Assembly (NCBI RefSeq): GCF_014284125.1 | Contig: NZ_JACOFX010000005.1 | Coordinates: 1 to 64,000, forward strand | Origin: Undibacterium umbellatum | GTDB lineage: Bacteria > Pseudomonadota > Gammaproteobacteria > Burkholderiales > Burkholderiaceae_D | Direction of reading: 5' to 3' | DNA length: 64,000 bases | Part shown: piece by piece, positions 19,537-29,211 of the stretch | Layout of the letters: each line of letters starts with the position of its first letter | How positions within the stretch are numbered: position 1 is the first letter of the stretch | Program-made: the position numbers and the translations under genes | Notes under the pieces: model-generated | What the model was told of the DNA's origin: nothing | Database searches by the model: none | The model's input: only the letters and a program-made list of their open reading frames with translations

Positions 19537-19833
19537 ATGAAAACCCTGCTGCTCCTGTTGCTCAGATTTTATAAGCTGGCAATTAGTCCCATGCTGGGGC
19601 AGAACTGTCGTTTTTATCCCAGTTGCTCTGAATATGCAGCAGAGGCCATCAAGGTACATGGTGCCGCCAAGGGTAGCTTGCTGGCAGGCAAACGCTTGTG
19701 CAAATGCCATCCCTGGCATCCTGGCGGCGTGGATAATGTGCCACCTGCTAGTGAAAAATCGCAAACTGCCCCCACATCTGCCCAGTGCTGCCATGATGGC
19801 AAGCATACTGGACATTCTTCTCCCCTTTCCTGA
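19537..19833 (+). CDS. yidD: Membrane protein insertion efficiency factor YidD
   Basis: A 98-residue protein with the conserved YidD core: an amphipathic start ([15 protein letters not shown]), the cysteine motif [11 protein letters not shown] and [10 protein letters not shown]. It lies at the inner membrane and helps YidC-dependent insertion. The C-terminal 25 residues ([15 protein letters not shown]...) are a variable tail. It sits between rnpA and yidC as in most proteobacteria. Confidence 0.95.
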   Translation: MKTLLLLLLRFYKLAISPMLGQNCRFYPSCSEYAAEAIKVHGAAKGSLLAGKRLCKCHPWHPGGVDNVPPASEKSQTAPTSAQCCHDGKHTGHSSPLS

Positions 19834-19842
19834 CATACACAA

Positions 19843-21504
19843 ATGGATATCAAACGTACCGTCCTGTGGGTAATTTTCTCTTTCTCACTGCTCATGCTCT
19901 GGAATGGTTGGGGGCAATATAACGGCAAGCCGTCTATGTTCGCTCCACCGCCACCATCTGTCAAAGTGGCCAGTGCCTCGGCTTCTGCCAGCAATAGTGC
20001 TACCGCTGCTACAGCCACATCGGCAAGCGCTACCGCAGTTGCTGGTACGGATGCAACAGCAGCCCCTGTTATCAAGAGTGAAACCATTATCATCACAACT
20101 GATGTCGTCAAGGCGGAAATTGATACCATTGGTGGCGAGCTGAAAAAGCTGGAATTGCTCAAGCATAAAAATGACACGGACCGCACTAAAAATGTGTTCC
20201 TGTTTAATAAATCTGATAAACGCACTTATCTGGCGCAAACCGGTTTGTTGGGCGGTGCTTACCCTAATCACAAATCCGGCTTCGTTGCCAAACCAGGTGT
20301 ACGTACCCTGGAAGGTGGCAACCAGGTGCAACTGGTGCTGGAATCCGAGCAAAGTGGCGTCAAGCTGACCAAGACTTATACCTTCAAAAAAGGTGAGTAC
20401 CTGATTGATGTGCGTCATGATGTTACCAATACCAGTGCGGCAGCGGTTACGCCTTCTCTGTATCTGCAATTACTGCATGACGGCACCAAGCCTGAGAGTG
20501 GCGGCATTTTCTCTGGCAGTGGTGAGTTCTACGCGCCTGCTGTGTATACAGATGCAGAAAAATTCCAGAAACTGGATTTTGAAAAAATCGCCAAAGGTTC
20601 AGATAGTCATGCCAAAGCATCAGACAATGGCTGGATAGCGATGTTGCAGCATTTCTTTGTGTCTTCTTTCATCCCGCAAGACAAGACCAAGCGTGAAATC
20701 TTTACGAAACAAGTTGATACCAATCTGTTCGCAGTCGGTAATGTCTTGCCCATGGGCACAGTGGCACCGGGTGCAACCGTCAGTATGAATGCTCAATTGT
20801 ATTCAGGCCCGCAAGAATCTGCCAAGCTGGAAGCAATTGCCCCAGGTTTTGAGCTGGTAAAAGACTATGGTGTATTGACCATCATCGCCAAGCCTTTGTT
20901 CTGGGTCATGGAGCAAATCCACAAGATGCTGGGTAACTGGGGCTGGACGATCGTGGTCTTCACGATTGCCATCAAACTGGCTTTGTTCCCATTGTCGGCT
21001 GCCGGTTATCGCAGCATGGCAAAAATGAAGGTCGTGACGCCGAAGATGCAGGCCGTGCGTGAACGTTTCAAAAACGATCCGCAAAAAATGAACCAGGCCA
21101 TGATGGAGTTGTACAAAACCGAGAAAATCAATCCTCTCGGCGGCTGCTTCCCTATCCTGATCCAGATGCCTATCTTTTTGGCATTGTTCTGGGTCTTGCA
21201 AGCCAGCGTGGAAATGCGCGGCGCACCATGGGTGGGCTGGATCACGGATCTGACTGCACCTGACCCATGGTTTATCTTGCCGGTGATCTATGCGATCTCG
21301 ATGTATATCACCTCCAAGCTGAACCCGGCCCCGGCTGATCCTATGCAGGCGAAGATGATGTTGTTCATGCCATTGGCATTCTCGGTCATGTTCTTCTTCT
21401 TCCCGTCTGGCCTGGTGTTGTATTGGGTAGTTAACAATATCTTGTCGATTGGACAGCAGTGGGTCATCAATAACAAGTTTATTCCGCCCGAGCATAAGGC
21501 TTGA
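19843..21504 (+). CDS. yidC: Membrane protein insertase YidC
   Basis: A 553-residue insertase of the Gram-negative type: an N-terminal transmembrane helix (about 5-22), an Ala/Ser/Thr-rich linker, a large periplasmic beta domain (about 80-345) and five-helix insertase core from about 350 (WGWTIVVFTIAIKLALFPL, then the cytoplasmic hairpin with MQAVRERFKNDPQKM, and LGGCFPILIQMPIFLALFWV). It inserts and folds inner-membrane proteins alone or with SecYEG. A Rho-independent terminator follows 31 bases after the stop. Confidence 0.98.
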   Translation: MDIKRTVLWVIFSFSLLMLWNGWGQYNGKPSMFAPPPPSVKVASASASASNSATAATATSASATAVAGTDATAAPVIKSETIIITTDVVKAEIDTIGGELKKLELLKHKNDTDRTKNVFLFNKSDKRTYLAQTGLLGGAYPNHKSGFVAKPGVRTLEGGNQVQLVLESEQSGVKLTKTYTFKKGEYLIDVRHDVTNTSAAAVTPSLYLQLLHDGTKPESGGIFSGSGEFYAPAVYTDAEKFQKLDFEKIAKGSDSHAKASDNGWIAMLQHFFVSSFIPQDKTKREIFTKQVDTNLFAVGNVLPMGTVAPGATVSMNAQLYSGPQESAKLEAIAPGFELVKDYGVLTIIAKPLFWVMEQIHKMLGNWGWTIVVFTIAIKLALFPLSAAGYRSMAKMKVVTPKMQAVRERFKNDPQKMNQAMMELYKTEKINPLGGCFPILIQMPIFLALFWVLQASVEMRGAPWVGWITDLTAPDPWFILPVIYAISMYITSKLNPAPADPMQAKMMLFMPLAFSVMFFFFPSGLVLYWVVNNILSIGQQWVINNKFIPPEHKA

Positions 21505-21534
21505 AGATAGAGCTTAAAAATTGAGCAAATGAGA

Positions 21535-21563
21535 AAGCCCGCAAGTTTGCTTGCGGGCTTTTT
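21535..21563 (+). terminator. Rho-independent terminator after yidC
   Basis: Stem AAGCCCGCAAG / CTTGCGGGCTT with a short loop (21535-21560) followed by TTTT. It ends the rpmH-rnpA-yidD-yidC transcript; mnmE 130 bases later would have its own promoter. Confidence 0.92.
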
Positions 21564-21690
21564 TGTTTTTGCACAGATATGTTCCAACCTACGATATCTG
21601 CTCTTGTAGGTATACGCTCTGTCGCATTTCCGTCACAAACCCACTGACTAATTTGCACTCATCATGTGCAAGCACAGATAGAATTTCAAC

Positions 21691-23097
21691 ATGATCTACG
21701 AACCCATTCCCATCGCTGCCATTGCTACTGCCCCCGGGCGCGGTGGTATCGGTGTAGTGCGCATTTCCGGCAAAGACCTTGCCCCTGTCGTCGCGGCCCT
21801 GTTTGGCAATACACAATTCAAGCCGCGTCATGCCAGTTATTTGCCATTTACCCAGGCAGATGGCACGGTCATTGACCAGGGCATCGCGATATATTTCAAG
21901 GCACCGCATTCTTATACCGGCGAAGATGTGCTGGAGCTGCAAGGTCACGGTGGCCCGGTGGTCATGCAAATGCTGCTGTCACGCTGCCTGGAAGCAGGCA
22001 AGGATGCGGGTCTGCGTCTGGCCGAGCCGGGTGAATTCACTCAACGTGCCTTCCTGAATGACAAGCTGGACCTGGCGCAGGCAGAAGCGGTATCTGATTT
22101 GATCGAGGCATCGACCGAGGCGGCAGCCAAGTCTGCATCGCAATCCCTGTCCGGTGCTTTTTCCAAAGTCATCCATGCACTGGTAGAAAAAGTCGTGCAT
22201 TTGCGCATGCTGGTAGAAGCGACGCTGGATTTCCCGGAAGAAGAAATCGACTTCCTGGAAAAATCCAATGCCCGCGGCCAGTTGGCCACTATACAAACGG
22301 CCTTGCAAAAAGTGTTTGAGCAAGCTGCTCAAGGCGCTTTGTTGCGCGCCGGTTTGAACGTGGTGCTGGCCGGCCAGCCGAATGTCGGTAAATCTTCTTT
22401 GCTCAATGTATTGGCTGGCGATGATGTCGCTATCGTTACCCCCATCGCCGGTACTACCCGCGACAAGGTGACCGAGACTATTCATATAGAAGGCATACCG
22501 CTGAATATCATCGACACCGCAGGCATACGCCACGAGCATGATGAACCTGAAGCAGGCCAGGTCGCCAATGCCATCGATACGGTAGAGCGCATAGGCATAG
22601 AACGCACCTGGGCAGAAGTAGAAAAGGCGGATGTCATCCTGCATCTGCTTGACGCCAGCCGCGGCCCTACCCGCGCTGATGATGCCATCGTCGCCCGCTT
22701 CCCTGAAGGTGTGCCGGTGATACGCATCTGGAACAAGATAGACTTGTCCGGCCATCATGCCAGCGTCGATGAAATGTCAGATGCCACACATATTTATCTG
22801 TCTGCCCATGAACACATAGGTATAGATTTGCTGCGCAAGGAATTGCTGCGCATTGCTGGCTGGGAGCAAACCGGTGAATCACTCTACCTTGCCCGCGAAC
22901 GCCACCTTATCGCCCTGAAACACGCGCATGAGCATCTGCAAAACGCAGCGGAATACGCAGCGCAAAATGATCAGTCGCTGGATTTGTTTGCCGAAGAACT
23001 GCGCCTGACACAAGATCGCCTGAACAGCATCACTGGTGAATTTACTTCCGACGATTTGCTGGGTGTGATTTTCTCGCGTTTCTGTATCGGAAAATAG
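21691..23097 (+). CDS. mnmE: tRNA-5-carboxymethylaminomethyluridine GTPase MnmE
   Basis: A 468-residue GTPase which with MnmG modifies the wobble uridine of several tRNAs. The folate-binding N-terminal domain (about 1-118, [20 protein letters not shown]) is followed by helices and the G domain inserted at about 220-380: [11 protein letters not shown] (G1), GTTRD (G2), DTAG (G3), NKID (G4). The protein ends in the invariant FCIGK, whose cysteine is required for modification. Start ATG 21691 with the family-typical MIYEPIPI. Confidence 0.98.
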   Translation: MIYEPIPIAAIATAPGRGGIGVVRISGKDLAPVVAALFGNTQFKPRHASYLPFTQADGTVIDQGIAIYFKAPHSYTGEDVLELQGHGGPVVMQMLLSRCLEAGKDAGLRLAEPGEFTQRAFLNDKLDLAQAEAVSDLIEASTEAAAKSASQSLSGAFSKVIHALVEKVVHLRMLVEATLDFPEEEIDFLEKSNARGQLATIQTALQKVFEQAAQGALLRAGLNVVLAGQPNVGKSSLLNVLAGDDVAIVTPIAGTTRDKVTETIHIEGIPLNIIDTAGIRHEHDEPEAGQVANAIDTVERIGIERTWAEVEKADVILHLLDASRGPTRADDAIVARFPEGVPVIRIWNKIDLSGHHASVDEMSDATHIYLSAHEHIGIDLLRKELLRIAGWEQTGESLYLARERHLIALKHAHEHLQNAAEYAAQNDQSLDLFAEELRLTQDRLNSITGEFTSDDLLGVIFSRFCIGK

Positions 23098-23112
23098 GCA
23101 GCGGCATCAAAC

Positions 23113-23943
23113 ATGGCGCAACTCAAGACTCTGATAGATACCGTCCCGCGCTTCTGGCGCGACGACAGATTACCGTTTATCGAGGCACGCTATCTGCCTG
23201 AAGGCCGTTCAGACAGTTATGACAGACATGCACATGCGACTTTCTGCATAGGCGCGATTATTGCTGGCGCAAGCAATTTCTTTATGGCGGGTGTGCAGCA
23301 TCTTGCGCATGCAGGTGAGCTGGTGATCATCAATCCGGGACAGGTGCATATCTGTAAACCCGTCGATGATTTGCCCTGGGCTTTTTGCATGTTGTACGTT
23401 GATGCCAACTGGCTGGCAGCTTTGCAGACTGAACTGGGGCAAGTAAGAAAACCGGAATTTCAGGCTTATACCAGTGCGGTGTCGGGCAATATTTTCCTGT
23501 ATGAAGGCCTGCTCGATTTATATCAAACCCTGATAGATAGCGAAGCTGAACTGCTTAGCAAACAGGGTAATGTGATCCAGTATTTTTCTGAGGTGCACAA
23601 GCACCTGCAATCTGCTCCGGCAGAACTGCAACTGGAAAATGCCAGGCTCAAACTGGCCGCTGATTTTATCCATGAACATTGCACGCAAGACCTGAGTCTG
23701 GATGATATTTCTGCCCACGCAGGCTTGTCCACTTCTTATTTATTCCGCGCTTTCAGGAAGCAATATGACATGACGCCGCATGCCTACCTGATTAATCGCC
23801 GTGTGCAATATGCGCAAGAGAAATTGCGGCAAGGTGCGACCATTGCCGATGCTGCATTGGAAGCAGGCTTTGCGGATCAGGCGCATTTCCAGCGTGTTTT
23901 CAAACGCCTGCTGGCGGCGACGCCGGGACAATACCAGGCTTGA
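23113..23943 (+). CDS. AraC-family transcriptional regulator
   Basis: A 276-residue regulator with an N-terminal cupin-type ligand domain (HAHATFCIGAI, NPGQVH) and a C-terminal double helix-turn-helix from about residue 175 (LSLDDISAHAGLSTSYLFRAF; then IADAALEAGFADQAHFQRVFKR). It lies 15 bases after mnmE and converges with a LysE-type exporter gene, nine bases apart. AraC regulators beside LysE/RhtB exporters usually control amino-acid-type efflux, which is the likely role here; the ligand is unknown. Confidence 0.9.
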   Translation: MAQLKTLIDTVPRFWRDDRLPFIEARYLPEGRSDSYDRHAHATFCIGAIIAGASNFFMAGVQHLAHAGELVIINPGQVHICKPVDDLPWAFCMLYVDANWLAALQTELGQVRKPEFQAYTSAVSGNIFLYEGLLDLYQTLIDSEAELLSKQGNVIQYFSEVHKHLQSAPAELQLENARLKLAADFIHEHCTQDLSLDDISAHAGLSTSYLFRAFRKQYDMTPHAYLINRRVQYAQEKLRQGATIADAALEAGFADQAHFQRVFKRLLAATPGQYQA

Positions 23944-23952
23944 AAATTTGGA

Positions 23953-24543
23953 TCAACTCAGCACCAAATACACGGCACTGATCAATAACATCACAGCCAG
24001 GCTGCGGTTAAAGGCACGCATCAGCGCTGGCTTTTTGAAAAGCTGGCGCAAGGCCGTGCCCGCATAAGCCCAGGCGGCTATCGATGCATAGCAGATGAAG
24101 AAGTAGATGATGGTGAAGTGCCACACCATGCTGGTGTCACCATTCGCTGCATAAGCGCCCATGCCTGCGATAGATGCCAGCCATGCTTTGGGATTCAGCC
24201 ATTGCATGAGCGCGCCATACCAGGCTGACGGTCCCTTGCCATGTTCATCCACTTCCAATTTCCCATTATCAACAGCCAGCTTGTAAGCCAGGAACAGCAG
24301 GAAAGCGACGCCTGCCCATTTTATGATTTGCGCCAGCGCAGGCATGATGGCTAACAGCTCATGCAGACACAGGCCCGTCAGAAATAGCAAGATCGTAAAA
24401 CCTATGGTCGCGCCGCTGACATGGGCAAGGCTGGCACGGAAGCCATACTGTGTGCCCGACCGTAATGCAACGATATTTACAGGACCAGGTGAAATGGATG
24501 AGGCCAGCGCAAATGCGGCCATGGAGAGATAGAGATTGAGCAT
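23953..24543 (-). CDS. LysE-family translocator
   Basis: A 196-residue inner-membrane protein with about six hydrophobic segments. The family motif near the N-terminus (SSISPGPVNIVALRSG) is clear. LysE/RhtB proteins export amino acids and similar small molecules by proton exchange; the substrate here is open. The frame opens at 24594, but ATG 24543 (MLNLYLSMAAFALASSI) places the first helix at the N-terminus as in the family. It is transcribed toward the AraC gene. Confidence 0.9.
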   Translation of the reverse strand: MLNLYLSMAAFALASSISPGPVNIVALRSGTQYGFRASLAHVSGATIGFTILLFLTGLCLHELLAIMPALAQIIKWAGVAFLLFLAYKLAVDNGKLEVDEHGKGPSAWYGALMQWLNPKAWLASIAGMGAYAANGDTSMVWHFTIIYFFICYASIAAWAYAGTALRQLFKKPALMRAFNRSLAVMLLISAVYLVLS

Positions 24544-24638
24544 AAACGTGGTCCGTATAAGTGAGTCGATAGACAGATTTATACGTGACCACACTTGACC
24601 TGTATTGAAGAAAACTACCCTGAGGGCATGTGCAGCAC

Positions 24639-25343
24639 TTACATAGTCATGGCTGCCTGTAAGCGCGGTCGCAGATCATCGACGAGGCGTTTGCGACTGG
24701 AGCGTGCATATTCTGCCGGTGAAAACCACATGGCGGCGTTTGCAAAGGCATCGACTACGGGCAGAATTCCCCTCGCTTCAGCCGCACTGAAATCAGTCTT
24801 GCTGCCATTGGCTGTCAGGTGGCTAAGCTTTTCTTGTAAAACGCCTTTGCATGCAATTTCAGCGGCAGAAACTGGATTGGCCGTACATATGCCAAAGGTG
24901 CCAAGCAGTAAATGCTTCCAGTGGAGTTCTGCATTTTCCGCCAGCCCGGCTATGTTGACCGTGCCATCCGCTTCAAAGCAGTCTCGCAGATGCCATACAC
25001 TGGTATTCATTTCTGTCAGCGCAGCGATATAGTCACGCATGAATTCCTGCTTCATCAGTTCTGGTGCCGCTGTTTCTCCGTGCTCAGCCACCAGCTGTTT
25101 TGCTCTTTCGCACCAGACGGTATGACAGCCACGGAAATATTCTCCAGCAACAGTATCGTTGACATCTGACTCACCAAATACAGCAGAGTTGATGGTGGCA
25201 TTTTCTGAGACTACATAAGAAGGACCGGGCAATATTTGTGCTGCTAACAAGTCATTCAATTCTGCTTCAGAAATTGCGCAGGCTGCTGCGAATTGTGCTC
25301 TGTTCAGGAAATGTCTATTCAGGTAGAGCTGTAGTTCAGACAT
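24639..25343 (-). CDS. DUF6058 family protein, last gene of the P450 operon
   Basis: A 234-residue soluble protein. I recognise it as resembling the DUF6058 family, which is named after its occurrence in natural-product gene sets; no catalytic motif is visible. The N-terminus is helical (LQLYLNRHFLNRAQFAAACAISEAELNDLL), like a helix-turn-helix-type capped domain, and a Trp/Cys-containing central part (YFRGCHTVWCERAKQLV) follows. It lies 79 bases after the monooxygenase gene and on the same strand as the P450. Its start at 25343 has AGAGAG upstream. Confidence 0.65.
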   Translation of the reverse strand: MSELQLYLNRHFLNRAQFAAACAISEAELNDLLAAQILPGPSYVVSENATINSAVFGESDVNDTVAGEYFRGCHTVWCERAKQLVAEHGETAAPELMKQEFMRDYIAALTEMNTSVWHLRDCFEADGTVNIAGLAENAELHWKHLLLGTFGICTANPVSAAEIACKGVLQEKLSHLTANGSKTDFSAAEARGILPVVDAFANAAMWFSPAEYARSSRKRLVDDLRPRLQAAMTM

Positions 25344-25422
25344 GTTGATATTCTCTCTGGATATGAAAACTGCCTTTGGTTAGGCGGGATGTTGCGCCAT
25401 AAGTTTGGGGTGCACTTATGCG

Positions 25423-25767
25423 TTAGCCATGTACATGGCGACTATCTGCCGGTGCCTGTTCACGCTCCAGCAAACCATAGTCACGCACTACCGATGCAAT
25501 ACGTAAACGGTAAGCTGCGAACACGTGGCCGCGTCCTTCTGATTGCGCCGCCCTGTGCTCTTCGGTATTGCGCCAGTTGGCGACTGCTGCTTCATCACGC
25601 CAGAATGACAGGGACAAAATCTTACCGGGGTCAATCAGGCTCTGGAAACGCTCTATGGAAATAAAACCATCCATCTCCCGGAGCAAAGGTGCAAGCCCTG
25701 CTGCGATATCCAGGTATTCCTGTTTGTTTTCTGCATGTGGTATGACTTCAAAAATCACGGCTATCAT
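25423..25767 (-). CDS. Antibiotic biosynthesis monooxygenase-domain protein
   Basis: A 114-residue ABM-fold protein (ferredoxin-like dimer). The typical features are the N-terminal strand (MIAVIFEVIPHAENKQEYLDI), DGFISIERF, and SLSFWRDEAAVANWRN. Members are cofactor-free oxygenases or haem-degrading or stress proteins, so the reaction cannot be fixed. AGGAG precedes the start by six bases. It follows the P450 gene by 14 bases, almost certainly in one transcript. Confidence 0.85.
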   Translation of the reverse strand: MIAVIFEVIPHAENKQEYLDIAAGLAPLLREMDGFISIERFQSLIDPGKILSLSFWRDEAAVANWRNTEEHRAAQSEGRGHVFAAYRLRIASVVRDYGLLEREQAPADSRHVHG

Positions 25768-25781
25768 GTGTTCTCCTTGTT

Positions 25782-26969
25782 TTAGATGTTGTGAGTAAAT
25801 ACCGGGATGCGGCCATTCAGCGAAGCTCTGTAAGTCCAGCGTAGTGCAGCAAAATCAAATGCAGCTGTGCTCAGCAAATGAGACAGGCAAGTGGCTGTGA
25901 TGCGCTCTGCAATGTCTTGGCCCGGGCAGGCGTGGCGACCATGGCCAAAGGTGAATACTTTTCTGTCTGCCCTGTTCAGTTGCAGCATGTCCGGGTCAGC
26001 ATTGGCCGCAGCATCACGATTGGCAGCAGCTAGCAAGACCACGATGACATCGCCCGCTTGCAGGGACTGGCCAGCGATTTCGCAAGCCTGGTTAACGAAG
26101 CGCCTGGTGTTTTGTACTGATGCATCGTAACGCGCCACTTCGGCTACGAACTGGCTTAATTTTTGTGCAAGGGCAGAAGTGTCTGCACGCAAGTCTTGCA
26201 GCAAGACGGGGTGTGCTTGCAAGGCAACGAGGCCATTGCCTGCCAGGCCAGCAGTGGCTTCATAAGTCTGCGACAGCAAGCCTATGAGGTTGGACAAGGT
26301 GCCATCAGCATGCTGCCAGCCACATAGTTCAGCTTCGTTTTGCAGACCTGCCAAAAATCCTTGCGGTTTTGCCTGGCTGTCTTGCAGCAGTTGGCGGAAA
26401 TTGTCTTGCAAAGCCTGAGCAGCCACATGTGCCGCATCAATTTGTTCTGCTGTGCTCAAGGGGGACAGACAGCGTACGAAATCTGCCATCCAGTTTGCCA
26501 GGTCAGGCAAGGTTTCTTCTTCAAATCCCAATATGCTGCCCATGACATGAACAGGCAAAGCTAACAAATATTGTGTCAGCCCGTTCCCTGTAGTGACATC
26601 ATATTTCCTTGCAAGTTGAGCGGCATGCTGCTGCGTATATGCAGAGATGCCAGACAAGTCCAGCTTGCGTAATGAGCTTTGTATGACTTGCTTGGGTAGT
26701 GCATGTGCCTGGCCTTCATTCATGCGTATCAGGTTTGAAAATACTTCCCCTGCCGTGCCACCCGCAATATTGCGCGGCACGGGTTCGGCAACTGGCCTGA
26801 CGGCGCAAGCAGGTGATTCCAGCACTTGTTGCACGACGACGGCACGGCTGGCTATCCAGCATTTGAGTTCTGCATCGAAAACCAGCGTGGGCCCTTCGCG
26901 CAGGCTGGCGTAATACGGATAAGGGTCTGGGTGGCAAGCGGCATTCAGGATGGTGATTGGATGTGTCAT
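25782..26969 (-). CDS. Cytochrome P450
   Basis: A 395-residue soluble bacterial P450. The haem-binding loop is FGHGRHAC (341-348) with Cys348 as the thiolate ligand, the ExxR motif is EVAR (277-280), and the I-helix oxygen-binding region around EATAG (237-241) is slightly unusual as the AGxxT pattern is not intact. The frame extends upstream to 27089, but ATG 26969 (MTHPITILNAACHPDPYPYYASLR) fits the family N-terminus. P450s oxidise small hydrophobic molecules using a ferredoxin/reductase pair that is not encoded nearby. First gene of an operon with the ABM and DUF6058 genes, divergent from an ArsR regulator 75 bases away. Confidence 0.9.
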   Translation of the reverse strand: MTHPITILNAACHPDPYPYYASLREGPTLVFDAELKCWIASRAVVVQQVLESPACAVRPVAEPVPRNIAGGTAGEVFSNLIRMNEGQAHALPKQVIQSSLRKLDLSGISAYTQQHAAQLARKYDVTTGNGLTQYLLALPVHVMGSILGFEEETLPDLANWMADFVRCLSPLSTAEQIDAAHVAAQALQDNFRQLLQDSQAKPQGFLAGLQNEAELCGWQHADGTLSNLIGLLSQTYEATAGLAGNGLVALQAHPVLLQDLRADTSALAQKLSQFVAEVARYDASVQNTRRFVNQACEIAGQSLQAGDVIVVLLAAANRDAAANADPDMLQLNRADRKVFTFGHGRHACPGQDIAERITATCLSHLLSTAAFDFAALRWTYRASLNGRIPVFTHNI

Positions 26970-27044
26970 GGCATGGCCGTTGGGTAAGTAATGAAATGCA
27001 GTATAGGGCTTGTTTGCATTGAACAATTCGCTTACCATCAAACT

Positions 27045-27761
27045 ATGAATGCAGACAATCCCACCAATATAGAATACGCCGATACCCAATTAGCCAAGTT
27101 GGCTGGTGCCATTGCCGAGCCTGCGCGCTCCCGTATGCTGTGCAGCCTGATGGACGGGCGCGCCCGCACCAGTACTGAGCTGGCTGTCGTGGCTGAGGTC
27201 AGTCCTTCCACGGCCAGTGTGCATTTGAGCAAATTGCTTGAGCAGCATCTGGTGAACGTGGTGGCGCAGGGCAAGCATCGCTACTACCAGTTAGCAAGCA
27301 ATGAAGTCGCGATTGCACTGGAATCCCTGCTGCTGATCGCAGGTTTGCCCAAATCACGCTTTGTGCCCAACACGCCAGACCGCCTGCGCAAGGCGCGTAC
27401 CTGTTATGACCACATGGCGGGTGAGGTGGCAGTGGGTGTACATGATTACCTGATGCAGCATGCCTGGATCAGACCTGTGGATGGTGAAGAAACCGCCTAT
27501 GAATTGACAAGCACAGGCAGCAAAGGCTTGGAAGAATTGGGTCTGGATATCGCCACTACCCGCAAGGCCAGACGGCGTTTCGCCTGCTCATGCCTGGACT
27601 GGAGTGAGCGCACACCGCATCTGGGTGGCGCATTGGGTGCCGCTTTATTGAATTTGCTGCTAAACCACGCCTGGCTGGAGCGTGACCTTGATAGCCGGGC
27701 GCTGGCTCTGACCAGCAAGGGCAAACGTGAATTTCAAAAAGTGTTTGCCTTAAAAACCTGA
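27045..27761 (+). CDS. ArsR-family transcriptional regulator, divergent to the P450 operon
   Basis: A 238-residue regulator. The winged helix is at about residues 15-90: AGAIAEPARSRMLCSLMDGRA, then TELAVVAEVSPSTASVHLSKL (recognition helix) and the KHRYYQLA wing. The remaining 140 residues form an extended C-terminal part (with YELTSTGSKGLEELG repeated in type near the end as LALTSKGKREF) found in larger ArsR proteins. The ATG at 27045 is used rather than 26991. The 75-base gap to the P450 gene must contain both promoters, so the regulator probably represses the P450 operon and itself; the inducer is unknown. Confidence 0.88.
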   Translation: MNADNPTNIEYADTQLAKLAGAIAEPARSRMLCSLMDGRARTSTELAVVAEVSPSTASVHLSKLLEQHLVNVVAQGKHRYYQLASNEVAIALESLLLIAGLPKSRFVPNTPDRLRKARTCYDHMAGEVAVGVHDYLMQHAWIRPVDGEETAYELTSTGSKGLEELGLDIATTRKARRRFACSCLDWSERTPHLGGALGAALLNLLLNHAWLERDLDSRALALTSKGKREFQKVFALKT

Positions 27762-27814
27762 AACCTCAGGTCCGAGGCTTGAGGCTTAAGATCTGGGCTG
27801 CGCTTACTCTGCGT

Positions 27815-28150
27815 TTACTCTTTTGTACCAGATTTGATCTTGGCAAGCCTATCAATGATTGCTGGCTTTAACTTGCGGAAGTACACCAAGTCTATTGTAA
27901 ACATGGAAACAAGAGCCAGCCCGACAGTCAGCACGCAGCTAATCCATATCGAGTCTGGTGCCGCTATGCGGTTGGACAGATAAATTGCTGCGAATATTGT
28001 CAAAGCCGTCATGAATTCACGCCAGAATGGCTTGCGTGTCTTGAATGTTTTCTGCGCTGCCAGTAACACCAGGTCCGGGTAGTGTTTGGGCGCAACATCC
28101 TTTAATTCAGGTACTGCCAGCAATAAGGCATCGGTGCTGAAATTTTGCAT
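27815..28150 (-). CDS. Small membrane protein with two predicted helices
   Basis: A 111-residue protein with hydrophobic segments at about 45-60 (FMTALTIFAAIYLS) and 67-88 (SIWISCVLTVGLALVSMFTIDL), flanked by a soluble N-terminal helix (PELKDVAPKHYPDLVLLAAQ) and a basic C-terminal tail. It converges with the ArsR gene. No family recognised. Confidence 0.6.
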   Translation of the reverse strand: MQNFSTDALLLAVPELKDVAPKHYPDLVLLAAQKTFKTRKPFWREFMTALTIFAAIYLSNRIAAPDSIWISCVLTVGLALVSMFTIDLVYFRKLKPAIIDRLAKIKSGTKE

Positions 28151-28425
28151 GATTATTCCTTTATCAGCCTGATTTCAGGCCACGTTCAGATTATCTGCCT
28201 CAATATACGCTTAGTCTACGGTCAAAATGTAAAACATTTACCGATGGCATCTTTAAAGGGACATTTTTTCAGACGGGCATTCCCTGCTTATGCTGCTGGC
28301 CGTTGTTTTGCCATCAAAGCTGGCCGTAAATAACATAAGCAAACTTCAAAATCTTATATAGATGGGAATAATAAGCAGGTTTGCCTATGGTAAGGTATGT
28401 GCAAACTGTTTTCACTATATGCATC

Positions 28426-29211
28426 ATGTGTCAATTACTAGGAATGAACTGCAATACCCCGACTGATATCGTTTTCAGTTTTACCGGGTTTGCAACACGC
28501 GGCGGTTTGACGGACGAGCACAAGGACGGCTGGGGCATCGCTTTCTTTGAAGGAAGCGGCGTACGCCTGTTTGTCGATCACCAGTCGGCGGTGGAATCGC
28601 CGGTGGCCGAGCTCATCAAGCGTTACCCCATCAAATCCAAGAATGTTATTGCCCATATACGCAAGGCTACCCAAGGCCAGGTCAGCCTGGAAAACTGTCA
28701 CCCCTTCGTGCGTGAATGCTGGGGCCGTTACTGGGTATTTGCCCATAATGGCGATTTGAAGGAATTCGCGCCTGTGCTGGATGGCAGCTTCCAGCCTGTC
28801 GGCAATACCGATAGCGAAAGGGCATTCTGCTATTTGCTGCAGCGCATGCGCCGCCATTTTGGCGAGCAATTGCCATCGGTGCAGCAACTGGCTCAGTTCA
28901 TGCGCGAGATCACCGCAGAGATCGCCAGTTATGGCACTTTCAATATGATGCTGTCTAATGGCGAAGCCCTGTTCACCCATTGTTCCACCAAGCTTTACTA
29001 CATCGTGCGCCAGCATCCTTTCAGCACAGCAGCATTGACGGATGAAGATATGGCCGTGGATTTTTCTCAAGTGACCACGCCTGCCGACAAGGTCGCCATC
29101 ATCGTCACCGAACCACTGACCACCAATGAAAGCTGGACCCAGTGTGCATCTGGCCAGATGCTGGTATTTGTCGACGGTGATGTATTGCCCCTGCCAGAGG
29201 TAGCAGCATGA
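28426..29211 (+). CDS. Class II glutamine amidotransferase (YafJ-like)
   Basis: A 261-residue Ntn-hydrolase-type glutaminase. After removal of Met the N-terminal Cys2 (MCQLLGMNCN) is the nucleophile; KDGWGIAFFEG, HIRKATQG and HNGDL are the conserved substrate-pocket segments. The frame opens at 28381, but only ATG 28426 gives the obligatory second-position cysteine. No synthase domain is fused, as in YafJ/EgtC-type proteins, so the ammonia acceptor is unknown. The stop overlaps the LysR start by four bases (ATGA), a coupled pair. Confidence 0.9.
   Translation: MCQLLGMNCNTPTDIVFSFTGFATRGGLTDEHKDGWGIAFFEGSGVRLFVDHQSAVESPVAELIKRYPIKSKNVIAHIRKATQGQVSLENCHPFVRECWGRYWVFAHNGDLKEFAPVLDGSFQPVGNTDSERAFCYLLQRMRRHFGEQLPSVQQLAQFMREITAEIASYGTFNMMLSNGEALFTHCSTKLYYIVRQHPFSTAALTDEDMAVDFSQVTTPADKVAIIVTEPLTTNESWTQCASGQMLVFVDGDVLPLPEVAA

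Noticed and set aside
28145..28333. 62-codon plus-strand ORF between the small membrane protein and the amidotransferase
   Set aside because: It overlaps the promoter region of the neighbouring gene and shows no protein-like features.
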